Source: Tupaia tana (lineage: Eukaryota; Chordata; Mammalia; Scandentia; Tupaiidae). Taken from it: 64,000 nt of DNA. This document shows positions 1 through 11,064 of this stretch, one piece after another. The DNA lies in assembly GCA_026018925.1 (NCBI GenBank), contig JAKSZU010000009.1, forward strand, positions 80,133,090 through 80,197,089, written 5' to 3'. The translations under genes were made by a program, and so were the position numbers. The notes under the pieces were generated by a model. It did no database searches. It was not told where the DNA came from and saw only the letters and a list, made by a program, of their open reading frames with translations. Positions within the stretch are counted from its first letter, which is position 1. The number at the start of each line of letters is the position of its first letter.

Positions 1-1388
1 TTGCCAGTATCTTCTTGAGAATCTTTGCGTCTATATTCATCAGCAATATTGGTCTTTAGTTTTCCTTCCTGGTTTTTTCCTTATCTGTTTTAAGGATAAG
101 GGTGATAGAGGCTTCATAGAATGAATTAGGGAGAGATTCACCCTTTTTGATCTTTAGAAATAACTTCAGAAGAATGGGAGTTATCTTTTCTTTGAAAGTT
201 TTATAGAATTCATAGGTGAAGCCATCAGGCCCAGGGATTTTCTTTGTTGCAAGGTTATTTATTACTGATTCAATCTCCTGTATTGTTACGGGCCTATTCA
301 GACTTTCTATATACTCCTGACTCATTCTTGGTAGATTATATGTGTCCAGGAATTTGTCTATCTCATCCAGATTTTCTTGTTTGTTGGCATATACTTGTTC
401 ATAATATCCTCTAATGATGTTTTGTATTACTTTTTTTGTTTGCTATTATATTGCCTGTTTCATTACAGATTTGATTCACCTGTTTCCTTTCTCTCTACTT
501 CTTAATAAGTTTCATGAGTGGTGTATGGATATTCTTTATCTTTTCAAAGAACCAGCTTTTACTTTCATTTATTTTATGTATTGTTCATTTATTTTCTATT
601 TCATTATTTCTGCTCGTATTTTTATTATTTCCTTTCTCCTGAATATATTTGGATTTTTTTGCTGTTGTTTTTCCAATTCTCTAAGGAATGATGTTAGGTG
701 ATCCATTTGCCTTCTTCCCATCTTCCTCTTATGTGCACTAATTGCTATGAACTTCCCTCTTATTACTGTTTTAGCAGTGTCCCAAAGAATATCGAAACTC
801 CTGTCCTCATTGTCATTGCTTCCATGTATCTTTTGGTTTCAGTCTTTATTTCTTTAGTAGTTGTGAAGTCATTCAGTAGTAGGTTATTTAGTTTTCATGT
901 ATTTCAGTATTTTTGAGGATTTCTCTTGAAATTAAACTCAAGTTTAATTCCATCATAGAGAAGATGCTGGATATAGTTTCTATGCCTTTGAATCTGTAGA
1001 GGCTTGCTTTGTGCGATATGATGTGGTTAATCTTTGAAAAGGTTCCATGTGGGGGTGAGAAAAAAGTGTATCTTGTGATTTTTGGATGGGAAGTTCTATA
1101 CATGTCTGTTAAGTTTATTTGATTTATGGTATCATTTAGATCCTTTATCTCTTTATTTATTTTTTGTCTAGATTATCTGTCCAGAGGGGATAGTGCAGTG
1201 TTGAGGTCTCCAACATTTAGTGTATTGCAGTCTATCTCTTCTTTTAGATCTAACAGTCTTTCTTTCACATATATGGGTGCTCCTGTGTTAGGGGCATATA
1301 TATTTATGTGTTATATCTTCTTCATCTAATGAACCTTTTACTACAATATAGTTCCCTTCTTTGTCTCTTCAAATAATTTTTGTTTTTA
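1..1388 (-). pseudogene. L1-a ORF2, middle part (endonuclease C-terminus to RT start)
   Basis: This is the middle of a LINE-1 ORF2 read on the minus strand; it continues beyond the left window edge. Conceptual translation at 56-325 gives the segment before the RT palm ([16 protein letters not shown]), and 888-1329 gives the endonuclease C-terminal half (SKINHI, YRFKGIE). Frames are broken by stops and shifts, so no protein is made. The sequence stops at about 1388 where L1-b is inserted, and the endonuclease N-terminal half resumes collinearly at about 4440. Family assignment is secure; subfamily is unknown. Confidence 0.9.
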
Positions 1389-1395
1389 TTCTTTG

Positions 1396-4300
1396 TTTTT
1401 TTTTAAGTTTTTTTAATTTACATATTTTTAATACATTCAATCACATTATTTAGCTCACAAGGTGATCATTTCAACATGTGAACATTTCTCCTCGGTCCAG
1501 TTGATCAAAATATAACAATACTACCTCCCTGTCTCAACAATGCTGTCTCTGTATCCCTCCTCCAAATGTTTTTCCCCAGGACCCACTCCTCCACACACAC
1601 CACATCTGACATTCACACCCATCTCTTGTGTTTGTACATCCTTTAGCCCATCATTTTCAGTTATAGAGTGCGGACACTCGGTATATACAAAGTGGGGACA
1701 TACAGTTTCTCTCCTTCATGGCCTGGCTTGATTCACTCAGCAGTAAATCTTCCATATTCTTCCACATACTGTCAAAAGCCAGGGTTTTGTTGTTTTTTTT
1801 TTTTTTATGGCTGAATAGTATTCCATAGAATACATGTGTCACAGTTTTTCAATCCATTCATCCGTACGGGGGCATTTGGGTTGGTTCCATGTCTTAGCAA
1901 TCGTGAAACGTGCTGCAATAAACATAGATGTGCAAGCACTTTTCCAATGAAGAATTCTTCTGTCATTTGGGTAGATGCCAAGGAATGGGATTGCTGGATC
2001 ATATGGTAGTTCTATTTGTAGACTTTTGAGAAATCTCCAAATTGTTCTCCACAGTGGTTGGACTAATTTACATTCCCACCAGCAGTGTAAGAGAGTTCCT
2101 CTTTCATCACATTCCTGCCAACACTGACCATTTTTTTTTTAATTTTAGAGATTATGATTGGGGTTAGGTGGTATCTCATTGTTGTTTTGATCTGCATTTC
2201 CCTTACAATGAGGGATGGTGAACATTTTTACATATGCCTTTTGGCTATTCATATGTCATCTTTAGAGAGTGTTTTTTTCAAATACTTTCCCCATCTTTTA
2301 ATAGGGTTGATCATCTTTTTTCCAATGAGCTTCTTTAGTTCCTTAAGTATTCTGGTTATCAGTCCCTTTTCTGATGCATAATTTACAAAAATATTTTGCC
2401 ATTCTGAGCGCTGGCGATTCACACCAATTACTGTGTCTTTTGCCATGCAGAAACTTCTTAGTCAGATGTAATCCCACTTGTCTATTTTGGGAATGATCAA
2501 CTGTGTTTTGGAGGTCTTATGTAAGAAATCTTTCCCTACCCGAATGTCTCCCGGAGTTTCCCCAGGGTTTTCTAGAGGCAGTTTAATAGTTTGGGGTCTT
2601 AGATTTAGATCCTTGATCCACCTTGACTTGATTTTTGTCAAAGGTGCAAAGTAGAGGTTCAGATTCATCTTTCTGCAGTTGGAAATACAGTTTTTCCAGC
2701 ACCATTTGCTGAAGAGATTTTCCTTTTCCCTCTGTATTGACTGGTACCCCTTGTGAAAAATCAGTAGGCTGAATGATTAGGAATTTATTCCTGTGGACTC
2801 AAGTCTGTTCCATTGGTCCACATGTCTGTTCCTGTGCCAGTACCATGCTGTTTTGATTACCACAACTTTGTAGTATACTTTTGGGTCAAGGAGTGAGATG
2901 CCGCCCACTCCACTCTTCTTGTGTAGAATTTCTTTGGCATACAGGGTCTTTTATTATTGCAGACGAATTTTATGACTGTCTTTTCTAGATCTGTGAAGAA
3001 TGTGTCTGGTACTTTGATTGGCATTGCATTAAATAGGTAGATTAATTTGGGTAGAATTGCCATTTTGGTTATATTAATTCTTCCAATCCAGGAACATGGG
3101 ATGTCCTTCCACTTTTTTTGTGTCATTTTCAATTTCTTTTTTTAGCTTCTCATAGTTTTACCTGTGGAGATCTTTAACTTCTTTGGTTAGATTTATCCCT
3201 AAGTATCTTATACTTTTGGTAGCTATGGTAAATGGAATAACTGTTTTCAGTTCTATCTCCGTCTGCTTGTTGTTTGTATGTAGAAATGCTATAGACTTCT
3301 GTATATTAATTTTGTATCCTGCAACTTTACTGTATTCGTGCATTACTTCCAGAAATTTTTTCATAGAAATCATTGGGTCTTCTATGTACACAATCATGTG
3401 ATCTGCGAATAGAGAGAGTTTCATGTCTTCTTTTCCTATTTGAATGTCTTTAATTTTTTCCTCTTTTCTGATTGCGTTGACGAGGACTTCCAATACTATA
3501 TTGAAAAGGAGTGGAGAAAGTGGGCATCCTTGTCTTGTACACGTTTTTAGTGGGAAAGCTTTCAGCTTTTCTCCATTCAGGATGATGTTCGCGATGGGTT
3601 TTTCATAGATAGCTGTTATTGTTTTGAGAAATGACCCTTGTATGCCGATTTTGCTGAGAGTCTTGATGATAAAGGGATATTGTATCTTATTAAATGCTTT
3701 TCCTGCATCAATTGATATGATCATATGGTTTTTATATTTTTTCCTGTTAATATGGTGTATTACATTTATGATTTTGCATATGTTGAACCAATCTTGCATT
3801 CCTGGAATAAAGCCTACCTGATCATGATGTATAATCTTTTTATAAGTTGTTGGATATGGTTTGCTAGTATCTTGTTGAGAATCTTTGCATCTATATTCAT
3901 CAGAGATATTGGTCTATAGTTTTCCTTCCTTGTCCTGTACTTATTTGTTTTGAGGATAAGGGTGATAGAGGCTTCATAGAATGAATTAGGGAGAGATTCA
4001 CCCTTTTGGATCTTTAGAAATAACTTGAGCAGAATGGGGGTTAACTCTTCTTTGAAAGTTTTATAGAACTCAGAGCTGAAACCATCAGGGCCAGGGCTTT
4101 TCTTTGTTGGAAAGTTATTTATTAATCATTCAATCTCCTGGCTTGTTATGGGCCTATTTAGACTTTCTATATCCTCTTCGCTCAATCTTGGTAGATTATA
4201 CGTATCCATGAATTTTTCCATCTCATCCAGATTGTCTTGTTTCTTGTCATTTATTTGTTCATAGTATCCTCTAATGATGTTTTGTATTTCTACTATGTCT

Positions 4301-4431
4301 GTTGTTATAGTTCCTGCTTCATTGCAGATTTGATTCACCTGGTTCCTTTCTCTCTTCTTCTTAATATTCTCGCTAGTGGTATATGGATTTTGTTTATCTT
4401 TTCAAAGAACCAGTTTCTACTTTAATTTAAC
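1396..4431 (-). mobile_element. L1-b, 5'-truncated LINE-1 inserted into L1-a
   Basis: A minus-strand LINE-1 whose 3' end and poly(A) (read as T-run) lie at about 1395-1405 and whose 5' end is truncated at the start of the RT domain near 4431. The 3' UTR fills roughly 1396-1655. Degenerate matching flanks near 1374-1388 and 4431-4444 (TTTTTGTTTTTA against TTTTTTGGTTTA) look like an aged target-site duplication. The host L1-a sequence is continuous across the insertion, which fixes the order of events. Confidence 0.85.
1657..4431 (-). pseudogene. L1-b ORF2, RT and C-terminal domains
   Basis: ORF2 encodes the L1 endonuclease and reverse transcriptase; this copy begins just before the RT and lacks the endonuclease. 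Reading down from 4431, one finds the segment before the palm (4126-4338), a 213-codon open stretch over the RT palm (3158-3799), the thumb (2857-3132) and the C-terminal part ending near 1657. The RT active site reads FADH where the family has FADD, and the upstream motif reads FNKIQ instead of FDKIQ, so both metal-binding positions are damaged. Several frameshifts separate the blocks. It is a dead copy. Confidence 0.9.
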
Positions 4432-4439
4432 ATTTTTTG

Positions 4440-4707
4440 GTTTAAAGCCTATTTTGTCAGAAATTAGAATCACAACTCCAGCTATATTTTGGTTCCCATT
4501 TACATGGAACCCCTTTTTCCAATCCTTCACTTTCAGTCTATGTATGTCTTTATCCATGAGGTGGGTTTCCTGTATGCAACAGTTAGAGGGTTTCTGTTTT
4601 TTTATCCATTCATCCAATCTATGTCTCTTGATTGGAGATTTTAATATATTCACATTCAATGTTAGTATTGATGTTACCGGATCTGTCATGACATTTATGT
4701 TGGCCAT
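4440..4707 (-). pseudogene. L1-a ORF2, endonuclease N-terminus
   Basis: The translation starting with ATG at 4707 carries the LNVN and QETH motifs of the APE-type L1 endonuclease, whose Asn and Glu bind metal. It is the start of ORF2 of L1-a; the rest continues at 1388 and below after the L1-b insertion. The gap to the ORF1 end near 4744 is about 35 bases, as expected between L1 ORFs. Confidence 0.88.
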
Positions 4708-4743
4708 TGTCTTAGCTACCTTTTATTTCTTTGTTTCTGTCTG

Positions 4744-5703
4744 TTACTTCTTTAGTTTTCCTGGAACAGTGCTTTCTTCAAGGTTTTTTTGGAGATCTGG
4801 TCTGGTGTTGGCAAATTCTTTCAGGTTTGTTTTGTCTGAGAAGATTTTCATCTTTTTTTTCCCATATAAAGGATATAATAATATTGGTTGAAATTGTTTC
4901 TCTCTTAACACTTTCAATACATCTTTCCATTCTTTCCTTGTTTGCATTGTTTCCATTCAGAGGTCCGGTGTTAGCCTGATGTGATGACCTTTGTAAGTCA
5001 CTTCTTGTTTCTCTCTTGCCAGTTTTAGTATCATGTCTTTATTTGTGATCTTGGATAGTCTGGCTACAATGTGACTTAGGGAAGATCTTCTGGGGTTGAT
5101 TCTTTTTGGAGTCCTTGGTATTTCTTGGGTCTGGATGCTTGAGTGCTTCTCTAGACTTGGGAAATTTTCTTCCAGGATTTTATGGAACAGATATTCCATG
5201 CCGTTATTAGTTTCTTCACCTTCTGGGATGCCACTTATTCTGATGTTTGGGCGTCTTATGGAGTCTAGTATTTCTCATATATTATCCTCATTTTTTTGTT
5301 ATTTTCGTTATCTTTTTGGTGGTTTCTCTAGGTCAGAAGTTTTATCTTCTACATTGGAGATTCCATCTTTAGCATGGTCTAATCGACTTTTAATACTTTC
5401 CAGAAAGGTTTTGATTTCCTGTATTACAGACTTCATCTCTAATAGCTCCGTCTAATTCTTTCTCAGAGTGACCATTTCTTCTTTCATATCGTTGAAGGAC
5501 TTCCTAATCTCCTGCAGTTCATTGTCTCTTTTCTCTTCCAACTCATAGAATTTGTTCACCATGAATGTTCTAAATTCTTTATCTGGCATTTGGGTGATGT
5601 CCTCAGATTTTAGGAGAGATGGAAGGTAGTTACTCTGTTTCTTTGATGGAGACATATTTCCTGGTTTATTCAGACCTGAGGCTCTTTTTCGACTTCTAGC
5701 CAC
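4744..5703 (-). pseudogene. L1-a ORF1 (nucleic-acid chaperone)
   Basis: L1 ORF1p is a trimeric coiled-coil RNA-binding protein that packages L1 RNA. Start ATG is at 5703. The first 83 codons are open (basic start, then the conserved DKEFRTFMVNKFYELEEKRDN segment entering the coiled coil). The RRM-like part is at 4957-5199 and the C-terminal domain at 4744-4956 (AREKQEVTYKGHHIRLTPD, then ARLSF-type residues degraded). The total span of about 320 codons is normal for the family, but frame changes separate the three blocks. Confidence 0.88.
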
Positions 5704-6535
5704 TGGAAGATGTATCCACTTTTGTATACCTCTTAGAAGAAGGTTTCTTCAACTAGGAGAAAGTGTATTTCCCTTTTGCTGTGATATGATGTGTGCAGAA
5801 GTCTCTCTTCTGTTGTTCTTAGCAATGCTATCTCAAGAGGTGTACTCTGTTCGGGTGTCTGAAGAGTAGTATCTCCATATTCACAGGTAGTTCAGTACAG
5901 GGGAGGATCCCAGGGGACCTTACAATACTAGAGAATTTCAGAATTTTGATTCTAGGCCTGCCTAGTCCCTCTGGCAGGGTGGAGGATGAGGAAGCGAGGA
6001 TAATGTAAGAGGAAAGAAAGGAGTATAACAGGAGATTTCACCAGGTTCCTAGAGATGGAACTGGAGTGCTCCTGCAGAGCAAGGACCACTCTGTTAAAGA
6101 GTGAGAGGATGGAGAGGAGCGTATTAACAAAACAAAAAGGCAGAGCAGAGGGAAAAAACAATAAAAACCTGCGTGCCTTACTGTGGGTTGGGGTCTTGGT
6201 CTTGGGAGCCTGGAAGTGGTGTAAGGGCAGTGGTGCCCCTTCCTCAATTTCCCTTGCTGGCCAGGAGCCTAGAGACTGAACTGGAATGCTCCTGCAGAGT
6301 AAGCACCACTCTGTGAAACAAGTGAGAGGAGGGTGAGGAGGGTATTAACAAAACAAAAAAAAAAGAGCAGAGGAAAAAAAATTTAAAAGCCTGCCTACCT
6401 CACTGGGGGGTGGGGTCCTGGTCTTGGGAGCCTGGAAGTGAGGCAGGGGCAGCGGTGCCCCTGTTTCAGTTTCCATTGCTGACAGGAGCCTAGAAATGGA
6501 ACTGGAGCACTCCTGCAGATCAAAGACCATTCTGT
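5704..6535 (-). promoter_or_regulatory. L1-a 5' UTR with 220-bp tandem monomers
   Basis: Upstream of ORF1 lies a GC-richer tract with repeated units. The segment beginning CCTAGAGATGGAACTGGAGT at 6048 recurs near 6268 and 6489, giving periods of 220 and 221 bp. Between them a block containing CTTGGGAGCCTGGAAGTG recurs at about 6205 and 6425. Monomeric 5' UTRs act as internal promoters in other mammals, best known in mouse L1; promoter function here is inferred. Confidence 0.75.
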
Positions 6536-6539
6536 GTAA

Positions 6540-6931
6540 CCTGTGGTTGCTTTCTTGCCTTTTCTCCCCATTTTATTTATTTTCTAATGAACTTAATTGA
6601 TCTAAATACTTCTGATAGCAAGAGCAGCTGATATATACATATCCATGAACACAAGTTGGACTTTAGACATAAACCTCAGTGTGTAGAATGAATGTACTAT
6701 AAAATAGCACCTAGCTGGGACTATATAGCTTACTACAGTCATTAAATATGCATTTTTTAATTTAAAAAATAGTTTTTGTGTTTTTTCTTTCTCCTGAAAC
6801 ATTTTTTTAATTGAATTTATTTACATTCATCCCCTAATTATCATCATAGCATACAAAAAGTGGTTTCCCATCCAGAATATACTGCATAATGGCTTAATCC
6901 TGTATGTTATCATCAATAATTTCCCTTATAG

Positions 6932-6977
<46 letters not shown>

Positions 6978-7085
6978 ATACATATATATATATATCCCTA
7001 TGTCTGATCCTCTGCCCTTTCCCACCCTCTTCTCATGCAACAGCACACTAGAATAATGTAATTCTATCTGAACAAGAAACATACA
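6540..7085 (-). mobile_element. HAL1-type 3' UTR fragment with TA microsatellite
   Basis: This segment matches the 3' UTRs of HAL1-A (10390-11224) and HAL1-B (31860-32590), including the A-rich linker joining two related modules near 6760-6815. It is cut at 6540 where the L1-a 5' end begins, so L1-a probably inserted into an older HAL1 tail whose other half lies left of the window. A TA run sits at about 6938-6970. Confidence 0.7.
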
Positions 7086-8028
7086 TTAAATAAGCACCAG
7101 CAAGTGAAAAGACACACCATAACACAATAATATAATTCCAACATAATCATTTTTATTTATTCTAAATACTACTAGGAATACCTAATAAAGTAAAAATTTA
7201 CAAACAAAATATGTACTCTTGCATGATTGTGAGTGTTGTGCAGTGAATACTAACTGACTGGGAGAATAGACAAAGACTGAGAAAAGTGATTTCCACAGAC
7301 TGGGAAAGGGGTCTGCCTGTGCTTAAAAACTCATTTAAAATCCAAGCAGTCATAAAATAGGTAGCTCATTAAGTGATTATTGGCTATACTTACTTTCTAG
7401 ATGAGCAAAAGAGACACAGAGAGAGAGAGAGACAGTACACTCAAGAGGGTCTAGACATTATGATATAACCACAGTTTTATCTGATCCAATATCATGGGCA
7501 TACACATGCCCAGTCTAACCAGAGCAGTTTCTGGACATGCACCTGGAATGCTTTCATATGCATCAGTCTCTTAAGTCATTATGTTTTACTGTTGTGCCAC
7601 TGTCTGACCCTCCTGCACCATATTTTTTTTTTAATTCTTGTGTCACTCTCTTCAAATTTAGTTATGTGGGAGAATATCTGATGCGATTAGATTGTTTCAT
7701 GTGTACACTTCTCACCCAGAAAGGGCAGGTTAATGTAGTCCCATGGAAATTGCAAACCATGAGGAAGAGGACCTTCCTCCAAAAGAAATCATGATGTGTT
7801 ACCAGAAGAGTGGTGCTGCTTGGTCCCAAACAGCTAATGTTCATGAGAGCAGCTAACCCAGACTAGAGAGTAGTTCAGAGTAGGCATCTAAATAATAAAA
7901 ACCTAAATAATCTAATTAAAATGGGTAAAGTGTATCAATAAATATTTCTCTAATGAAGGTATATGGATAGCCAATAATGATATGAAAAGGTGCTCAAAAT
8001 CATTAGCCATCAGAAAAAAAATGGAAAT
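7086..8028. other. Unassigned AT-rich sequence
   Basis: No convincing gene. A GA-rich stretch at 7415-7432 followed by a degenerate B-box-like end near 7500-7580 may be a very old SINE on the minus strand, but I cannot confirm it. Confidence 0.4.
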
Positions 8029-8275
8029 CAAGGCTCACCTGGAGTGGCACAGGTAATAGTGTACTGAATTGCAGTACAGGAGGTCACATGACCAAATGTG
8101 GGTTTGGATTTGCAGTCAACCTGGAATGAGTTAAGTGCACACAGTCTCAGTATTCTAATGAGCTGAGAGGCTAGAAGAGGGGGATGAGACTGTTTAGAGT
8201 GAACTTGTCTTTCCGTGTCTTGCATGCGCACTCATGCACACTCCCTCTATCATAAATAAATAACACAAAATATTA
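8029..8275 (+). mobile_element. Degenerate tRNA-derived SINE
   Basis: The start resembles a tRNA head: an A-box-like GAGTGGCACAGGTAAT and a B-box-like GGGTTTGGATTTGCA, followed by a non-tRNA body and an AT-rich AAATAAATAA tail. It does not match SINE-A or SINE-B closely. Confidence 0.45.
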
Positions 8276-8359
8276 AGTAACACAAAATATCATCAGAGAA
8301 TACTATGAGCGAATGACTGGAATGTCATATCTGAAGATCAATCAGAAAACTATGGAACT

Positions 8360-8926
8360 GGGACCAGCAGTTAGCATAATGGCTATGTCACTGGACTCCC
8401 ATGTAGTCTACTGCAGTACGAGTCCCAGACCTGGGGGCTTAAACTCACACCGGGTGCGTGTGCGTGCACGCCCAAGATCCTGAGAGGAGAATGGAGGAGA
8501 AGGTATTGCGGCATGGCCATCCCCCCAGAAGGCAATTTCTTTTTTTTTTTTTTTTTTTTTTCTTTTTTTGGAGAGGTTTTTGCTATAGGGCGCGTGCGCT
8601 CGCCAGACAGACAGAGAGAGACAGAGAGATAGAAAGCAGGAAATCACCCCCCAGGGGGGATGGCCATGCCGCAATCCCTTCTCCTCCATTCTCCTCTCGG
8701 GATCTTGGGCACGCACGCACACGCGCCCGGCATGAGTTTAAGCCGCCAGGTCCGGGACTCGAACCGCGGTCGACTACGTGGGAGTCCAGCGACATAGCCA
8801 TTACGCTAACTGCTGGTCCCAAGGCAATTTCTCATGTTCTGTCTCTCTGTCTCTCTCTGTCTGTCTGGCAAGCGCATGCACCCTATAGCAAAAATCTCTC
8901 TCAAAAAAAAAAAAAAGAAAAGAAAA
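8360..8926 (+). mobile_element. SINE-A copy 1, split by SINE-A copy 2
   Basis: Head at 8360 (GGGACCAGCAGTTAGC), body to 8528, then after the inserted copy the pyrimidine tract and CCTATAGCAAAAA end at 8833-8926. A perfect 15-bp target-site duplication (GAAAACTATGGAACT) flanks it at 8345-8359 and 8927-8941. These flanks define the ends of the family unit: about 255 bp plus an A-tail. Confidence 0.93.
8541..8820 (-). mobile_element. SINE-A copy 2, inserted in copy 1
   Basis: A nearly undecayed, full-length copy with T-run at 8541-8560 (its A-tail) and head ending at 8820 with TGCTGGTCCC. The 12-bp duplication AAGGCAATTTCT is at 8529-8540 and 8821-8832. It retains CpG sites and a B-box (GGTTCGAGTCCC in the sense direction), so it is among the youngest copies here. 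Confidence 0.95.
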
Positions 8927-8941
8927 GAAAACTATGGAACT

Positions 8942-9654
8942 AAGGTGGATCTCAAGTAAGCCAACAGAAGCTCTTAGAAAGATGGCCTGGTACCATAAAT
9001 AGTTCTGCCTGGCAGAGAGGATTAGAAAAGATATATGAAATAATTTATAACTTGAAATAACCTGGACTTTTCCAGCCTAGCATTGTAATCAGTAGAGATT
9101 GCAAAAGAGCAACCACACCAGAAGATTATCTTGAGAAAGACTTTGAAGGAAGAAAAAGAGACTTATCTTTGCTAGCAGATAGTATATCACAGAATACTTG
9201 GTAGGCAGGGCTGAATTGAGAGGGATTATGTGTGATTAGTGTGCTAGGCAATTGCTTTTCAACAATTTGAGTAGTTGACATGTAAATATTTTCTCAAAAA
9301 TATTTAAAACCATCCTATTTCTGCTGTTATAGAGTCATAAAATTATACAAAATTATAAAAAAAATTTGAACATTATCTTTAAAATTCAGTATTTTGAATT
9401 TTTTAAAGTTGTTTAGTAACTATCAAGAACTATGTAGTATGAGCAAAATATTTTTTGATATGTAAAGTAAATGTGGAAAAATGTAAAAATTATTTAACTA
9501 ATTAGTTAAAAAATAGAATATTCCTTGTTTTTAAGAATCACTTTGGAGGTCAAGATAAGAACTTGGAAATTAGGTAACTTTATGAGGTCTTTGTCAAGCC
9601 TGAGATTCTGTTTCTGAGTTAGTCTACTGATTGAAGCAACTCAAACTGTCAATT
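8942..9654. other. Unassigned AT-rich sequence
   Basis: I see no open frame of note and no repeat I recognise; the base composition is strongly AT-rich between 9280 and 9540. Confidence 0.4.
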
Positions 9655-9822
9655 TTTTATATATTTCTTATTTTATTTTAATTTCTCTTATACATTTAAT
9701 CACTATACATCACTTAGCTTGTAAAGTGAATTTTCCAACATTAATACATTTCACACCAGTATAGTTGGGGACACTATACACATTATCATGAACATGTAAT
9801 AATCCATTTCTGTGTCTCCAGT
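9655..9822 (-). mobile_element. L1 3' UTR fragment
   Basis: The block matches the end of L1-e (15662-15830): T-rich A-tail complement, then the conserved terminal segment with ATCACTATACATCA. It is joined directly to L1-c ORF2 sequence at 9823, so an internal stretch is missing or two insertions abut. Confidence 0.7.
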
Positions 9823-10386
9823 GTTTGCCATCAGTAGTTTTATAGTTTTAGGTCTTAGGTTTGGATATTTGATCAATTTTGAGTTGATTTTTGTTAATGG
9901 TGAAAGATGGGGATTAAGTTTCATCTTTCTGCAGGTGGATACCCAGTATTTTCAGCACCATTTGCTAAAGAGGTTGTCATTTTCCCACTGGATTGACTGG
10001 TATCCTTTGTCAAAAATCAGTTGACTGTATGTTTGGGGGATTATTTCTGGAGCCTCTATTCTATTCCAATGGTCCACCTGTCAGATTTTGTGCAAATAAC
10101 ATGCTGTTTTGATTATCACTGCTTTATAGTATATATTCAGGTGAAGGAGTGAGATGCTGCCCACTCAATTCTTCTTACAAGGGATTTCTTTGGCAATACA
10201 GGGTCTTTTATGATTCCAGATGAATTCTATGATTGTCTTTTCTAGATCCGTGAAGAATGTTTCTGGTAATTTGATTGGAATTGTGATAAATATGTAGACT
10301 AATTTGGGTAGAATTGACATTTTGATTATATTAATTCTTTCAATCCAGGAACATGGGATGTCCTTCTGCTTTTTGGTGTCTTTTTC

Positions 10387-11033
10387 TCTTTTTTTTTCTC
10401 TCTTTAAATTTATTTATTTTTTACATTAATTCACTATACATCATTACAGCATACAGATGAATTTTCCATCCAAAATACAATGTGTATTGGCTCAATCAAG
10501 CACATCAACATACATGTTATCAGCAAATAATTTTCCAATTCTTATGTCTTGTATACTTTGTTTTTCGTTTTACCATCCTTGATTCCCTATCCCTCACCCT
10601 CTGCCATGTCCCATCCTCCTCCCACATTGTCTCTGGTATCCATGGTTGCTTTCTATGCCTTCCCCCCATTTAATTGATTTGCTAATGAACTTAATTAGTC
10701 TAAATATATCCAATAGCTAGCACAGCTGATATATACCTATACATGAATCCAAGTCTGACTATAGGCATAAACCTCAGTGAGTAGAATGAGCATATTATAA
10801 AGTAGTACCCAGCTGGGGCTATATGGCTTACTTACTGCAGTCATCAAATATGCATTTGTTTTTTTTTAATTTCTATACAAAGTTTTACTGTTTTTTTTTC
10901 TCCTGCAACTTTTTTTTAATTACTTAACATTCATTCCCTGAGCATCATCACAACATACTAAATGTGATTTCCCATCTAGAATAATCATGCATGTTATCAT
11001 CAATAATATTCCATTTCTACTTTCATACATATG

Positions 11034-11064
<31 letters not shown>

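Noticed and set aside
4376..4891. Plus-strand 171-codon hydrophobic frame that looks like a membrane protein
   Set aside because: It is the antisense of L1 ORF2/ORF1; A-rich L1 sense strands yield Phe/Leu-rich antisense frames. The same holds for plus-strand frames at 414-701, 19206-19589, 21674-22009 and 28933-29472.
8360..8440. Functional tRNA genes at SINE heads
   Set aside because: A- and B-box-like motifs are present, but no copy appears to fold into a full cloverleaf, and all are joined to SINE bodies with target duplications.
8458..8943. 161-codon frame across a SINE pair
   Set aside because: Two inverted tRNA-derived SINEs read through; no protein family.
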